Shown: one piece after another, positions 1 to 11,315 of the stretch | Numbering within the stretch: the first letter of the stretch is position 1 | Layout: every line of letters starts with the position of its first letter | From: Elmis aenea | Taxonomy: Eukaryota > Arthropoda > Insecta > Coleoptera > Elmidae | Length of the DNA: 64,000 nt | NCBI GenBank assembly: GCA_947652605.1 | Contig: OX393579.1 | Location: forward strand, 6,882,001 to 6,946,000 | Reading direction: 5' to 3' | Made by a program: the position numbers and the translations under genes | The notes under the pieces: model-generated | The model's database searches: none | Told to the model about the DNA's origin: nothing | The model's input: the letters and a program-made list of their open reading frames with translations, nothing else

Positions 1-280
1 CAGATTAAGTCATGATTCCGTAAATGTTTTGTGTTTTTTAAAATTAAATAAAAATGCTATATATGGTTTGTTAGAAATTTAGAATTTTATTTTTATTTGT
101 TATCTTATTTGGTTTTATTTGAAATTTGTTTTGTATTTTTATAAAATGATAAAATAAAAATTATTTTATGACATTTTAATTATTTTTTAAAACTATTCGA
201 AAACCGGTTTTAACCGGTTTTTTGGAAATACTGGTATTCGAAAACCGGTTTTTCAGAAGTCGGTTTTTGTATAAACCCTA
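1..280. repeat. AT-rich edge ending in a hAT-like MITE terminus
   Basis: From about 197 to 280 the sequence repeats AACCGGTTTT-type blocks and ends in a TTTTTCAGAA...AAACCCTA pattern. That pattern resembles the right terminus of the hAT-type element at 23053-24267. Only one end is seen and no target duplication could be identified, so this is probably a truncated copy. Confidence 0.35.
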
Positions 281-2816
281 TTTGTTATTCCACTTTTCAG
301 TTGTTTCCCTATTTTTCCGAAGGAAATGGCCAGTGGCACGTATAACTCTGCAAAACATTGAGTTTTGGTGCACTAATGCAATAAACCCAGCCTTGATCAG
401 ATTCCAGCGACAACATACTGTAACCCTCCCTTTTAAGTAAACATTTTTAAATTATCAAGTTTGTTTAGGGGCAACTAAAATATCGTTGTAAAACCAAGTA
501 TATTTTCCAAGAATAATGAAATAATGACCAATATTCACTAATCGACATAGTTATTTTATATTTGTAATCATAATTTAAACTTGTTAAAAAAAAATTGTCT
601 ACTCTATTTGACACACAGTTTTTGAATAGCATTTTTAGTTTTCTTGGTGAAATTGTTTTCAAACTTTTTTTTATAGCTATATTAAAGTGTCACTGTACTA
701 TTTACTCTATTTTTCCATTTAGTTGTATTACAAGTTGTTTTAAATTAATTCGCATTTATGGTTAAATTAAAGTTATTATATACATTTATTTTTATGATAC
801 GATTTGAAACACTGATATTACAAAATTATAGCTTAAGTAACTTAGGTACTTAACTTTATAATTACCCAAGGTTTAGTAGCATATGAATATGCTAAAAACT
901 GCTTTCTGCACCCACGTAATTGGTTTACCAAGTATTTTTTCTGTAAATATTTACAATTTGTTTAAACAAAACTGAACAAAAGCACGCTTTTCTGTTATCA
1001 GTATATTATTTTATATCTACTTATTTTGTACTTATCTTGCGAAAATAAAAATCAGTGATTAATATCTGCAATGACTTATTTAAATTATAGTTAATAGTAA
1101 GTTGTTAAGTTTAAATCAAATTATATTTTTTGCGAGCAATTTGGTTAAGCACTTTAAACTAAATATTTCATGGATAATTAATTTTAATTTGGTTTAAGTC
1201 AAAATGCATGGTTAACTTTTTTAATTACCGTAAAATTTCTGTGTTCCAAATCAAAATCAGGCTTACTAAATTATCCAATTTCCGCTATAGCAAAACAATT
1301 GCACAAGTTGTAAGCTCTCAAATAACCCAGCTAACGTACTTGCTTAGTCAAAGACATCGATTTCGTGAAAAATAATAAATAATTTGTAGATTTATCTTTC
1401 TCAAAAATTTTTCTATGTTCCTAGGTATGTTAATTTTTTTTTATACACCAACGGATTAAGAATTTAATTCTCTGCCAGGATTAATAAAGAAGAGTATACT
1501 ATATAGTACTTTATATAATTTCAAAAAATAAAGTTGACTTTCGCTAGTCTGACATGTTTCATTTACAAAAAAAACACTTTAACGTCATTTGATAGAGAAA
1601 TTCCTGCGATTTAAAAAAAATTTAAGTTTATAAGGGGTTTTATTTAAAGCAACAAAGTTATAGGGGTGCGACCGTTAAACTAAATCACCCTGTATACGTT
1701 TCTAAATTACTCTTAGATTTCCACCCTTTTTCACCAATAGAAAACTTTTTTTTTCGGAATTACTGCTTTCAAATGGAAAGGGTTGTTATAACTTATAACT
1801 ATAATTTAATTAATAAAAAATTAATTGCAGCTACTGAAGTGACAAATTTGAAAACCAGTCTTGCAATTTGAAAAGAGATTATTAAAAGAATACATGATTT
1901 TAAATGTATTATAAATATATTATATGTAGTAATAATTTACTAATTGTTTGGTTGTCCATTTTTACTTTCGTTCTTTAAATTACATCGAGATGTTTAAAGT
2001 TATTCATCCTATTTTAACAAAAATAAATTGTGTTTGTGCGTGAATTTCTTTTCAAGCGTCCAATATGTGTTAATTATTGGCACATCTAAGACTAAGCTAA
2101 CCTAAGTTAAAAATTAAACCTTCTAGTTTCTAAAAATTACCAGAGATAACCTCCTTTAAAAAAATTATGCGTACGCTACTGACCTGCAAATACATACACA
2201 TTAACACATAGAGTTTAATTGCTTTCAATATTTAATATTACAATTATTGTCGTTTATAAATATGTTTTACTTACGTAATTGTGTTTTGTTTCAGGTAAGG
2301 CACCAACCGTATTCCAACTTCGTCCAAGTTTTGTTGAACTATCACTGCCAGCAACTTCCGGTTTCATGAAGTGTTGCCGCTATTAACCAGTGGTACGAAC
2401 AGTACGTAGTAATTTGCCCCGGGCATAATTAAATTATTCAACAAATAATGCCGGCAAACCGCTCGCCTATTACCAGAAGAATTTTCTTAATTGCATTGCT
2501 CCTTAATCAACTGTGGGCACATTATATAAGTAATTTTGACTAATTCTCGAGTCTTGTACAAACTGTGTTCTGGGATCATTTCTACTCCATCATTTATTCA
2601 TGAAATCCTTTTCAGATGTAACAGGCATTTTTGCAATTATGTGATTATTCTTTGTAAATAATTATTTATGTAAGAAGCGGTATTCAAATCAACTCAAAAT
2701 TGTGTTTCGTTATTATGGAGATAACTTTGTTATTGTATGATAATTTTGATGCAAACAGAATTAAACAAATTAGAAATATTTGAATGGAGCAAAAGGTTGA
2801 TATTGTTGCTACTATA
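281..2816. other. No gene recognised; AT-rich intergenic DNA
   Basis: There is no open frame with family resemblance on either strand. A CACCCTGTA terminus near 1690 looks like the orphan right end of a TA-flanked fold-back element. The stretch around 2295-2460 is less AT-rich and apparently unique, but no exon can be supported. Confidence 0.5.
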
Positions 2817-3330
2817 CCGGGTGTAACAGAGTTTGATACAACCCCTTTAATTACTTTAGTTTTGTATTTAATTAAATGAAATTTTAGACATACTCAATGA
2901 TATGTCTTAGAAACCGCATTATTTGAACATATCCACATCCAAACCATTGCTTCACTTCCGGTTTCGCTGTAAATGACCCTAACTTTGTTATTTCAAATGG
3001 AACTTCTTGTATATTTTTGAATTTTTGGAGGGAGGAAGCAATTTTGAATACAATTACACTATTTTGAATATATTTTAAAACCACAAATAATTTTTGGAAG
3101 GACATTTATGGTTTTATTAAGTGTGCTATGACCAGCATAAATTGAATTTTATTGTGTTAAAAAGTGTCCGAAAAACGTTTTTGTTGAAAAAGTTTTTATT
3201 GACATTTAGGTTACTTTAATCGGCTTTAAACATTGCAGAATCGGTTTTTGTCAGAAAGTCAATTTTTTTAAATGAAATGGTAGTGGTACCTGCAGCTATT
3301 TAAATAGAGTATTTTCTGAACAATTTACCA
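2817..3330 (+). repeat. Truncated fold-back MITE (CCGGGTGTAAC family)
   Basis: It starts with CCGGGTGTAAC after a TA. It shares long stretches with the left half of the element at 57834-58718, such as the TTAGTTTTGTATTTAATTAA block and the later GCAGAATCGG segment. The matching inverted right arm is missing, so this is a partial, older copy. Confidence 0.5.
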
Positions 3331-3496
3331 ATAGCAATAACTTATATTTGTGATAGAAGGCTGCTTCACAGACTTAATATATTATAAAAACTTACTGAGA
3401 TATCTTGTTAATCGCAGTATACTGTGGTTAATTCCAATATATTTTTCGTTTTTAGTCTCTGGTTACGATTTTTAAACTTTATGATATGTACTTGTA

Positions 3497-4113
3497 CAGC
3501 GTGGTCCAAATTCAATGGGATTGCATGGGTATCTCGGTTAATAGTCCATATAGAAAAACGGTTAAATTGCCAAAAATGTGCAGTTTTTTGGGACAAACTC
3601 AGAACATTTCCAGTTTTTCCTGTTTTTTTGTTTTTGTTTTCATAGCCTACTTTTGGTTTTTCATCTTTAAAAAAATTTAAAACCTTTGTAACTTGCGTAT
3701 TATTGACAATAAGTAATCTACCCTTATGCATTTGGAATGGGAAAAAATAAGGAATTTAAATACTCTATATCGTAACCAAATATAGCTTCTATTTAAGAAA
3801 AGGTAAGTTTGTGTTAAAACTTTTTAACAGGGAGTGTAGAATATTTGTTTTAGTAGGTACTATCAAAAGCTACATAAAGATATCTAAAAGTAATCTACCT
3901 AAACTTTTTCGATATTTACAACTATAAGGGAGATATGACACATTATAAATATAACAAAAAAACAGTTTTCCTCTGATTACTCAAAAATCGATAATGGTAG
4001 AATATTTTTGAAAACGGTTCTGGGTTTATCTCAAAAAACTGCGCATTTTTGGTAATTTAAACGTTTCTTTAAGCGAGATACCCTTATAATCCCATCGAAT
4101 TTGAACCACCCTG
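3497..4113. mobile_element. Long-arm fold-back element, TA target duplication
   Basis: The left end CAGCGTGGTCCAAATTC is inverted at the right end as GAATTTGAACCACCCTG, and both are flanked by TA (3495-3496 and 4114-4115). The arms carry the segment around GGTTAAATTGCCAAAAATGTG that also occurs in the element at 30169-31379, so the two belong to one family. There is no transposase in it. Small open frames inside are chance products of the palindrome. Confidence 0.75.
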
Positions 4114-5551
4114 TACTGTGCTAAGCATGTAATAATCTAATGGGGTTCTATATTGTTGCATGGTTAAAATAAATTGTAAAACACGAGTTAAGATAAATAG
4201 TTGTCATTATTTGCAATTCTATACAGTTTTGACGGTATACGAAACCTTTTGTTGTCTGTTTTTAATTATTTATGTGTAGATTTATCTATTTCAATCCAAA
4301 AAAATGAGCAAGTATGTAATCTAAAAATGCTGCTTGCTGTAAAAAGTTTCATTCGCTACATCATACTAAAGTAAAGTGCAATATCGAGAGAGAATTTCGT
4401 CCGTCGAATTCCCAGAGGAAAACCTGTTATCCTTGCAAATTTTTACCATTGGCACACGAAGCGTGATACTCATCTGTAAAAGATGACGCTCCACAAGTGG
4501 AAGTCAGGGCTCGGATCGCGACCCCCACATTTTTCAGCTTGTAATACATATCGGAAGATATCAGTTCCTTTTTGAAATATGATGATGTCAAAAAATGTGT
4601 GTCTCGGATTAATTCTGCCTAGCTAGGCTTTAGTGAGCGAATGGCTGGTATACTGGAATCCGATTGGTAGTATGGTTTAGATGTTAAACATAAAATTTAT
4701 CATAAAACTAACTATACAAAATCAATTTGATAAACTGTTGGGTTTATACTGCAAAAATCAGGTTTCTTGTAAACAACTCCTTGTTAGATAATCTTGCTGT
4801 CTTAATACATTTACACTTCAGTTTGGTAGGGTTTTTATGTTACAATGAGGAGCCATTGGTGTTTGCAAAGGTCGGAAAATTGTTTACTAGTTACGGAGTT
4901 TTACGAGGATGTACAGATGAAAGACTTTGAATAATGTGCACGATCAAGCGCGAGCATTTTTAATTGAGTGTAAGCAACTGAACCTCATTTGACCTCATTT
5001 CCCGGATTCAAATTAAAAAGCTTTAGAACGCAACAAGATTTTATATTGTGCTAGCAGAATAAATTTCAACGATACGCGATGCTAATTTCTATCAAAATAC
5101 ACAACCTTTCCCAGTCGATAAAAGTTCGTTGTGCATTTATTGCAAACGAGTTTTGACTTTAAATATCTTCCGTAATAAAGACGCGCTTTCGTTTCATATC
5201 AGGTATGTCTGGTTTTATTGGTGTCCGATTCAAAGAACTCGCTTGTTATCAAAAGGATGTCTGAACATTTGCTTTTACTGCAATCTGAGAGAAAATAAAC
5301 TTTGACGCCTACAAAAGTATTGAAAAAGTTTTCCGTGTATTTCGTCTGAGGTCAACGGATGTGTGACTTTGCTGGAAACTTTTATTTTTTGTCAACAGCG
5401 TTGTTGAACTCTGCTTGATGTGTTGGATTTTTGAAAAGTGGTGTTGAAGGAATTCATTACTTTTTATCGAAAAAGTTCTGTTCTAAATATATAAACCGTT
5501 TAGACACCTAGAATAAATGTTTTTATAAATATTTACTTATATGTGTACCTA
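4114..5551. other. No gene recognised
   Basis: AT-rich sequence with a somewhat GC-richer patch at 4380-4560. No coding frame, RNA gene or complete mobile element could be supported on either strand. Confidence 0.5.
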
Positions 5552-5920
5552 CAGGGTGTCCCAAAAGTAGCCATCTATTATGGTAAATTTAAGAGTATTT
5601 TAGAAAAATTTTAATATGGTTTGTCCATATATTGTACAAATTTGGGTATAAAAAAATTTAATTTTTTTTTCACAAGTTGATGTTAATTTGTTGATTTGTT
5701 TCAGACCCATCAATACTGATGAAATTACAGTTTAAAGCAGTAACACGAAACATTATATACATGAAAAACCATAAAATTAGAGAAAACTAACAAAACATGG
5801 TCAACAAAATTTTAATTTTTTGAATACAAAAATTTGTATAATATTGGACAGACCATTGTATTAGAATAAAAGTTTTCTAAAAAAACACTATTTAAATTCA
5901 CCTACATAGATAGCCAATTT
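5552..5920. mobile_element. Fold-back MITE with degraded right end
   Basis: It begins TA-CAGGGTGTCCCAAAAG. The arm from about 5575 to 5660 reappears inverted at about 5830-5915, with shared pieces such as TATGGTTTGTCCATATATTG against its decayed complement. The right terminal motif has been lost, so the right boundary is approximate. It belongs to the same broad TA-target, CAGGGTG-ended class as the other fold-backs here. Confidence 0.6.
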
Positions 5921-6139
5921 AAATATTTATTTAGTATGTACACTTTTAATTTTATCTTCGAAATTATTCCATAAGAATGGCCTCAAAATTTTTAAAAGGG
6001 TTGTTGGCGTCTGCCTACAAGCTTAATTTAAAACATTTACTATAATTCCGTATAATTTTAATCGTTTTGGTTTTTAAAAATAGGTATAAATCATTGTTAA
6101 TTTATCCAGGTGCGACATTTTTAAAACAATTTAAGAAGA

Positions 6140-6957
6140 AGTAATGTAATACCTGCTACTGCTAGCAACCACAAAAATGTTCACTTTAAGTTAAGCCGGA
6201 GTGCCACAGGGTAGTATCTTGGGTCAAGTCCTTTACCTACTATTTACTTGTGATCTTCCAGTACTAGAAAACAACACAATATCTACTTTTGCTGACGTTA
6301 CTGCCATCGTAGCTGTCGGCAAAAGCAACGAAGAAACAGCAAACAAGCTGCAAAGCAAACAGCCATCAATCAATTTCAATGCTGGACAAAAAGGTGGAGG
6401 ATAAAACTTAACGAAACCAAGTCGTCCATATTGCTTTCACCAACAAACAGATAGAACACACTTCGGTAACCATAAATGGTCAGATGGTACTATACGCCAA
6501 CACAGTCAAATACCTCGGCTTAACACTTGTGACACTAAACTTCGGTGGAAAGTTCATGTCAGAAAGAAAAGAGAGAAGTTGGGTATTAGATATCGAAAAA
6601 TGTACTGGCTCTTAAAAATAAAATCCGCTCTGTCAGTACATAATAAGCTTCTACTATACAAGCAGATACTAAAACCAGTGTGGACGTACGGTATACAGCT
6701 CTGGGATTGTAACAAAAAAGGCAACGTCAAAGTAATACAAACTTTGCAAAATAAAGTACTAAGAACATCGTAGATGCACCTTGGTACATTAGAAACGGTG
6801 ATCTTCGTAGGGACCTTGGAGTAGAGTTTGTGGACAGTGAAACTCAGAAGTTTTCGAGAAGCCACGAAGAAAGACTACTGCAGCACGTGAATATCGAGGC
6901 TATCCAGCTTCTCCATAACACAAATATAGTCAGGAGACTCAAAAGAAAAACGATTTG
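6140..6957 (+). pseudogene. Jockey-clade LINE reverse transcriptase fragment, broken
   Basis: Pieces in several frames match the RT and C-terminal region of the better-preserved LINE at 60002-61348. Around 6195-6320 reads AGVPQGSILGQ...STFADVTAIVA. Around 6585-6770 reads YRKMYWLL...LKPVWTYGIQLW. Around 6775-6955 the reading continues to a terminal RRLKRK-like segment. The catalytic FADD is changed to FADV, and there are several frameshifts and stops. The copy is 5' truncated and dead. An A-rich stretch near 7155 may be the 3' tail. Confidence 0.75.
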
Positions 6958-9235
6958 AGCTGGTATAATATGACATGATATAGTGCTTTTAAAAAAATGT
7001 GTTAACAAGTGTTTTAAAAAAAAGCAAAGCCAGTCTTTGTGTTAGTGCACAAGAGACGCCAATGTGCGACTCTTTGATCTTAATTTTATTTTAAGTATAT
7101 TAGGAATAGAACTAATTTACTTATTAGTCTAAGACTACCATTATTTACATTTTAAAAAAAGTTAACAATAATTTTAATAACCATAAACTTTTCAAATAGC
7201 AAGCAATTACCTGAATAAGATAGTAAGTTATGGTAGGTATATAAAAATAGAAATATGTGTTGCTAAGCAAAATATCTTTCCACTCACACTCACAAGTACC
7301 GTTTTTGCTTATCTATTAGCAATGTACTTACATAGTGAATTGGGCTGATTTTATACTCTAAATTAAGAAAAAAAAGTAACGTGACGTTAATAATTTGTAG
7401 AGCCCATATATTTCATTGGGCTCTATAATAATTGTTTCTAGGATTTTAAAAAACAGGCAATATTTTGAAAAAGTCCATTTTTTGTGTGTTCGACATACAA
7501 AATTCAGCTTAAGAAAATGTAATCAAAACTTAATTATGGACAGTTCTAGATATTTTCCTATTTCAGGAAAGTATTTTGCGGTTTGTGTCCTTGATTAATA
7601 TTTTGAATTTTGTCTACTAATAAAGTTGGCCAGTTTTGTGTAGCGATGTTATAATAATAACTAAGAAAAAACGCGATAAAAACATGGTTAGTAAATTAAA
7701 AGTATTTGTTTTTTTAAGTGCACGCATTATTTGTTTTTTTTCCCACAAAGTACTTAAAACCGCCACCCAAATATTTCTGGTTGCTCTGTTGTTGATGCAC
7801 GTTTCAATTAATATAATTAGTTCGGACAATTTTGCACTAATGGAACGTGTATCTCACGACAGCTCTTAACCCAATTCCTGTTTGATTAGTCTAGCAGAGC
7901 GGCCCTTAAAGCGCAGACAATGATGCTCGCAAAATGACGGGCATTATATCTTGCTCCATTATTTCACTTTCAGTGGAATAATAGAGTCTGTTAGTACAAC
8001 CCACGATTCAGGAACGTTATTTGTTCCAGCGCCTGTATCGATAACTGTTGAAACATTTTTCCTTAATGTAATGGTGTAGCTCAAGTTTAAACAAAAAACC
8101 TTACACCGAAAGGTAGAAGGATTCAGTAAAATAGTAGTGTCAATAACTGCAGATTTTTTTAGTATTTTTTATAAGAATTCATTGTATTTGAATTCTTAAA
8201 ACTGGAGTCGTTAAGAAGATAGTAAAAAAACTGTAACAAACATTGTTGTTAGGTATTAAAAATAAATAATTCTCTTGAAATTCCAAATCAATTTTAAAAC
8301 AAGAAACAGTATTACATTGTCCTTATTAAACTACATTTCGTATTTGTCTACGGCCTCTCGCCTAATAGTAAGCGTAAAAGTAAGATTTGTCCGCGAAATT
8401 GGCAACTTCCTTTAGTCTAGTCTCTTTTTTTTTTAAATTTAGCGTTTAAGTTTGCAATGACTTGTTATATAAATTTTCTGAGCAGATTATGCAACGAAAT
8501 CCTCTTTGTCTTTTCTTAATTTTGTCATTGCTTTTATGCTAATTTTAAAATAATATTTAATTTTTACTAAAGCTTAGTAAAAATTCCATTAAGTTGATTT
8601 GAGAATGTACTTATAATAAATTCTTTTAAATACTGTAAGGTACGATTTGCAAAATTTTAAGCCTTCAAAAAGTTCTGATGAAAAAACCAACAGGGGTCGT
8701 TTTTTTTAGCCCCTTGTAAAGGTGGTAGATGAATAAGGATATAACCATATAACCATGGAAAACATTTTATTAAGTCCGAAACATTCACCAAATATCGTTC
8801 TCCTACATTTATCCAAATTTGAGAAATAAAATAAACACCTAATTTTAGCGCTCCTCTGTAGGGGGAGGGGGTGTAACACAAAAAGGAGACGTCTAAGGGA
8901 AAAAATATATAAAAGCCCCCCTTTATTTTCGATAAGATATTACCACCCCAACTTTTTCGCGATATTTAAGAAACACCCTGTATATCCATTTAAAAAAACA
9001 TATTTTACTTAAACGTTCAACAAAAAGTTATTGTAAACAAGGTAAGTTATCTGTTTTATTTACATTTTGCTGCAATAAGCTTCGAAAATTTTAAATTCAA
9101 GGCTTTTTAGACCGTTTTTAAACTTTTTAACTAACTAGAAATATCTCAAGCGGTATCCGTAAAAATGGGGAAAAACCGGAAAATACGATTTTTGAAAATG
9201 GTGTGCAACTTCTTTGGATTATAAAATCTTTCAAA
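6958..9235. other. No gene recognised; possible MITE ends
   Basis: The first about 200 bp is probably the 3' untranslated part of the LINE fragment. The rest is AT-rich. An AACACCCTGTATA motif near 8971 looks like the orphan right end of a TA-flanked fold-back element. No coding frame with recognisable features was found. Confidence 0.5.
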
Positions 9236-9485
9236 TGTGTAAAAAGTCTATTTTATTCTTGAGGCTTTCGCGGCCGTTATCCATAATACAATCTTGGTTT
9301 CCGGGTTTGGAACCGCGTCTTCTATATTTAGAAGTAGTTGACGTTTCGACCATTGTGTCTTGGTCTTTTTCAAAACGAGTCGTTTTGAAAAAGACCAAGA
9401 CACAATGGTCGAAACGTCAACTACTTCTAAATATAGAAGACGCGGTTCCAAACCCGGAAACCAAGATTGTATTGTGTAAAAAGTC
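9236..9485. mobile_element. Perfect 94-bp-arm palindrome with 13-bp target duplication (Penelope-like debris)
   Basis: Positions 9285-9473 form a perfect inverted repeat: two 94-bp arms around a single central G at 9379. The whole insertion is flanked by the direct repeat TGTGTAAAAAGTC (9236-9248 and 9473-9485), the expected product of a staggered cut by a retroelement. The arm contains the motif GGTCGAAACGTC next to a GACC...GGTC stem. From memory, this and the adjacent tail resemble the 3' region of Penelope-like elements, which can carry hammerhead-type motifs. Overlapping open frames on both strands are palindromic artefacts. Confidence 0.7.
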
Positions 9486-9878
9486 GTTTTATTAATCTCT
9501 CTAATTTTATATAATTACAAAATAAATTTGGTGGCCACACCAGATTTTTCTTTGTTTTGATGTTTTCTTTTAACTAAAAAAAAATTCCGATTAACACTTT
9601 GTGTAACAATGCAAATAAATTGTGCCAAAACGTGGCCACATTTTTAACAAGTATTTTTTATCTTAATTGATTGCAAGTTTTTTAAAATGAATGTTTGATC
9701 GCTGTGTACGTGACTTTTAGGTGTTTGCCGTGTGCAAAATGATGTAAACACTTGAATTCGTGTTAAGATACAATTGGTTGAGGATAAAATTTTAAATTTG
9801 GTCAACTTATAGCTGCACCCATTTGATAAGATAAAATAATCTATATATATTTGTACTCTTCATATTCCACGTAGTTGA
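9486..9878. other. Upstream flank unique to gene A
   Basis: AT-rich sequence between the palindrome insertion and the start of the duplicated block. It has no counterpart upstream of gene B and contains no recognisable gene. Confidence 0.5.
9840..9850 (+). promoter_or_regulatory. Possible TATA element upstream of gene A
   Basis: A TATATATAT run lies about 120 bp before the gene A start codon, just outside the duplicated block, so gene B lacks it. A TCAGTT initiator-like hexamer occurs 7 bp before the ATG of both genes (9958-9963 and 29614-29619). In AT-rich DNA such matches are weak evidence. Confidence 0.2.
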
Positions 9879-9970
9879 AAGTTTTCTCAACGCATTCGTA
9901 GTTCGCTTATTAAAAAAAAATTCATAATTCTTTTTTCAATTTTTTGAAGTAGGTAATTCAGTTAGTTGTT

Positions 9971-10432
9971 ATGGAGCGCTATCAACGACAAATGAATGCA
10001 GTCAGCTTACCTGTAATTTTTAGCAGCATTGAACAATGTACTACAAGTATAAAAGAAATTGCTCAAGCAGGAATATTGTTGGCACGTTCTAATAAAAAAA
10101 TAGTGGAAGCATTTAAAGCAGTCGACGATGAAATGACCAAGGTGGAAATGGAATTAGGTAACGTGGAACCATCCTGTTCTAGCAGCGGATCTGTTGTCGG
10201 AAGAAAATCTATTGAAGAAATGTCTACACCAGATATGCAATTGCACGTATCAGAACCATCTTGTTCAAAAATTGATACTGATAAAAGTGGAAGAAAACCT
10301 GCTAAAAATATGCCTACAACAGAGATGGAACTGCCTGGAATGAAACCATCCTGTTCTGGGAACGGATCTGTTGACCAATCAAACTCTATCGAAAAACCCC
10401 CCGAAACATCGACAGAAAAGTTGCAACCTAGA
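9971..10432 (+). CDS. Gene A, exon 1: helical N-terminus and Ser/Cys-rich repeat of the NLR-like receptor
   Basis: This exon encodes residues 1-154, starting MERYQRQMNA. Residues 10-63 are predicted helical by eye and charged. Residues 66-129 hold three units of about 30 residues, each starting EPSCS or KPSCS (66, 95, 125). The exon ends in LQPR followed by GTAAGTAT, a strong splice donor. It closes in phase 0, matching the phase of exon 2. The gene B counterpart ends at the same place with the same donor, which supports the exon boundary. Without splicing the frame stops four codons later. I do not recognise a named domain. It may be an oligomerisation or adaptor segment, which is inference. 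Confidence 0.8.
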
Positions 10433-11315
10433 GTAAGTATCTATTAATACTTTTTTTGTTAAGTATTGCGTTGATAACCTTCAATCATAAAACTTAATAA
10501 ACACTCCCATGAAACTTCATTTTAACAGACGCCATTTACAAATATAGGTAAGGTTAATTACAACGGCTGAAGCGTGGCCTGCAGTTACAGTTTAAATTTT
10601 TTATATCCGAAAATACACAGCTAGAAATATTATGGACAATGGATAAACAACGTATGGCGAAAGTCATTTGGTAGTCTCACCAGTTTTTCAAATAATATTT
10701 ATTTTTCTTAAATTTACAAACGTAACTAAATATATTTAAAGTTTACGTTCAAAATATATTTTGCTAGTTTATGCTAATTTTAAAATAAAGTTTTGCGATT
10801 TAAGGCTGTTAAGTTTTTAACATGTAAATATGTTTAAGACGTTTTTTAAACTTAATGTTTGTTTTCCCCAAAAAATTGTCACGTCGCTCCCCAATTTTCG
10901 TAGCAGTGTTGTTGTGAAAACAATTTATTGTTCGCAAGCGTACTTAATATATTAATACACTTCAAAAAATGTATTCCTATTATCATTTAATACAGTACAC
11001 TATGAGTATGAGGATCCCGTGTAATACATACAGGGTGTTTCAGTTTTTAATAAGCGACCATTGCTGACCCCGTCAATAATGAAAATTGAAAATATAAGGT
11101 TGGTCAATGGGTTATGAAATTATTACCACAATACATTACGACATGCCTTTAATGACCAAAACAGTACTTTTTTAGAAACTAAATGTGTTTCTAAATTATT
11201 AAACAAAACCTAAACATGGTAAAGTTATTGCTTATAATATATTTTTAGTTTAAAATTTGCGCCATTTTTGAAAATATTGACAATTTCGTAAACTAACATT
11301 TAAAAAAAATTTCAG
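10433..11315 (+). other. Intron 1 of gene A
   Basis: The 883-bp intron runs from GTAAGTAT to an A-rich stretch ending TTTCAG. The second half matches the end of the gene B intron, with resumption at ACGGCTGAAGCG (10561 and 32789). A CAGGGTGTTTCA motif near 11032 is shared with copy B and resembles a transposon end. Confidence 0.75.

Noticed and set aside
9214..9495. Open frames of 93 and 67 codons on both strands
   Set aside because: They mirror each other because the DNA is a perfect palindrome. The insertion has the structure of a mobile element, not a gene.
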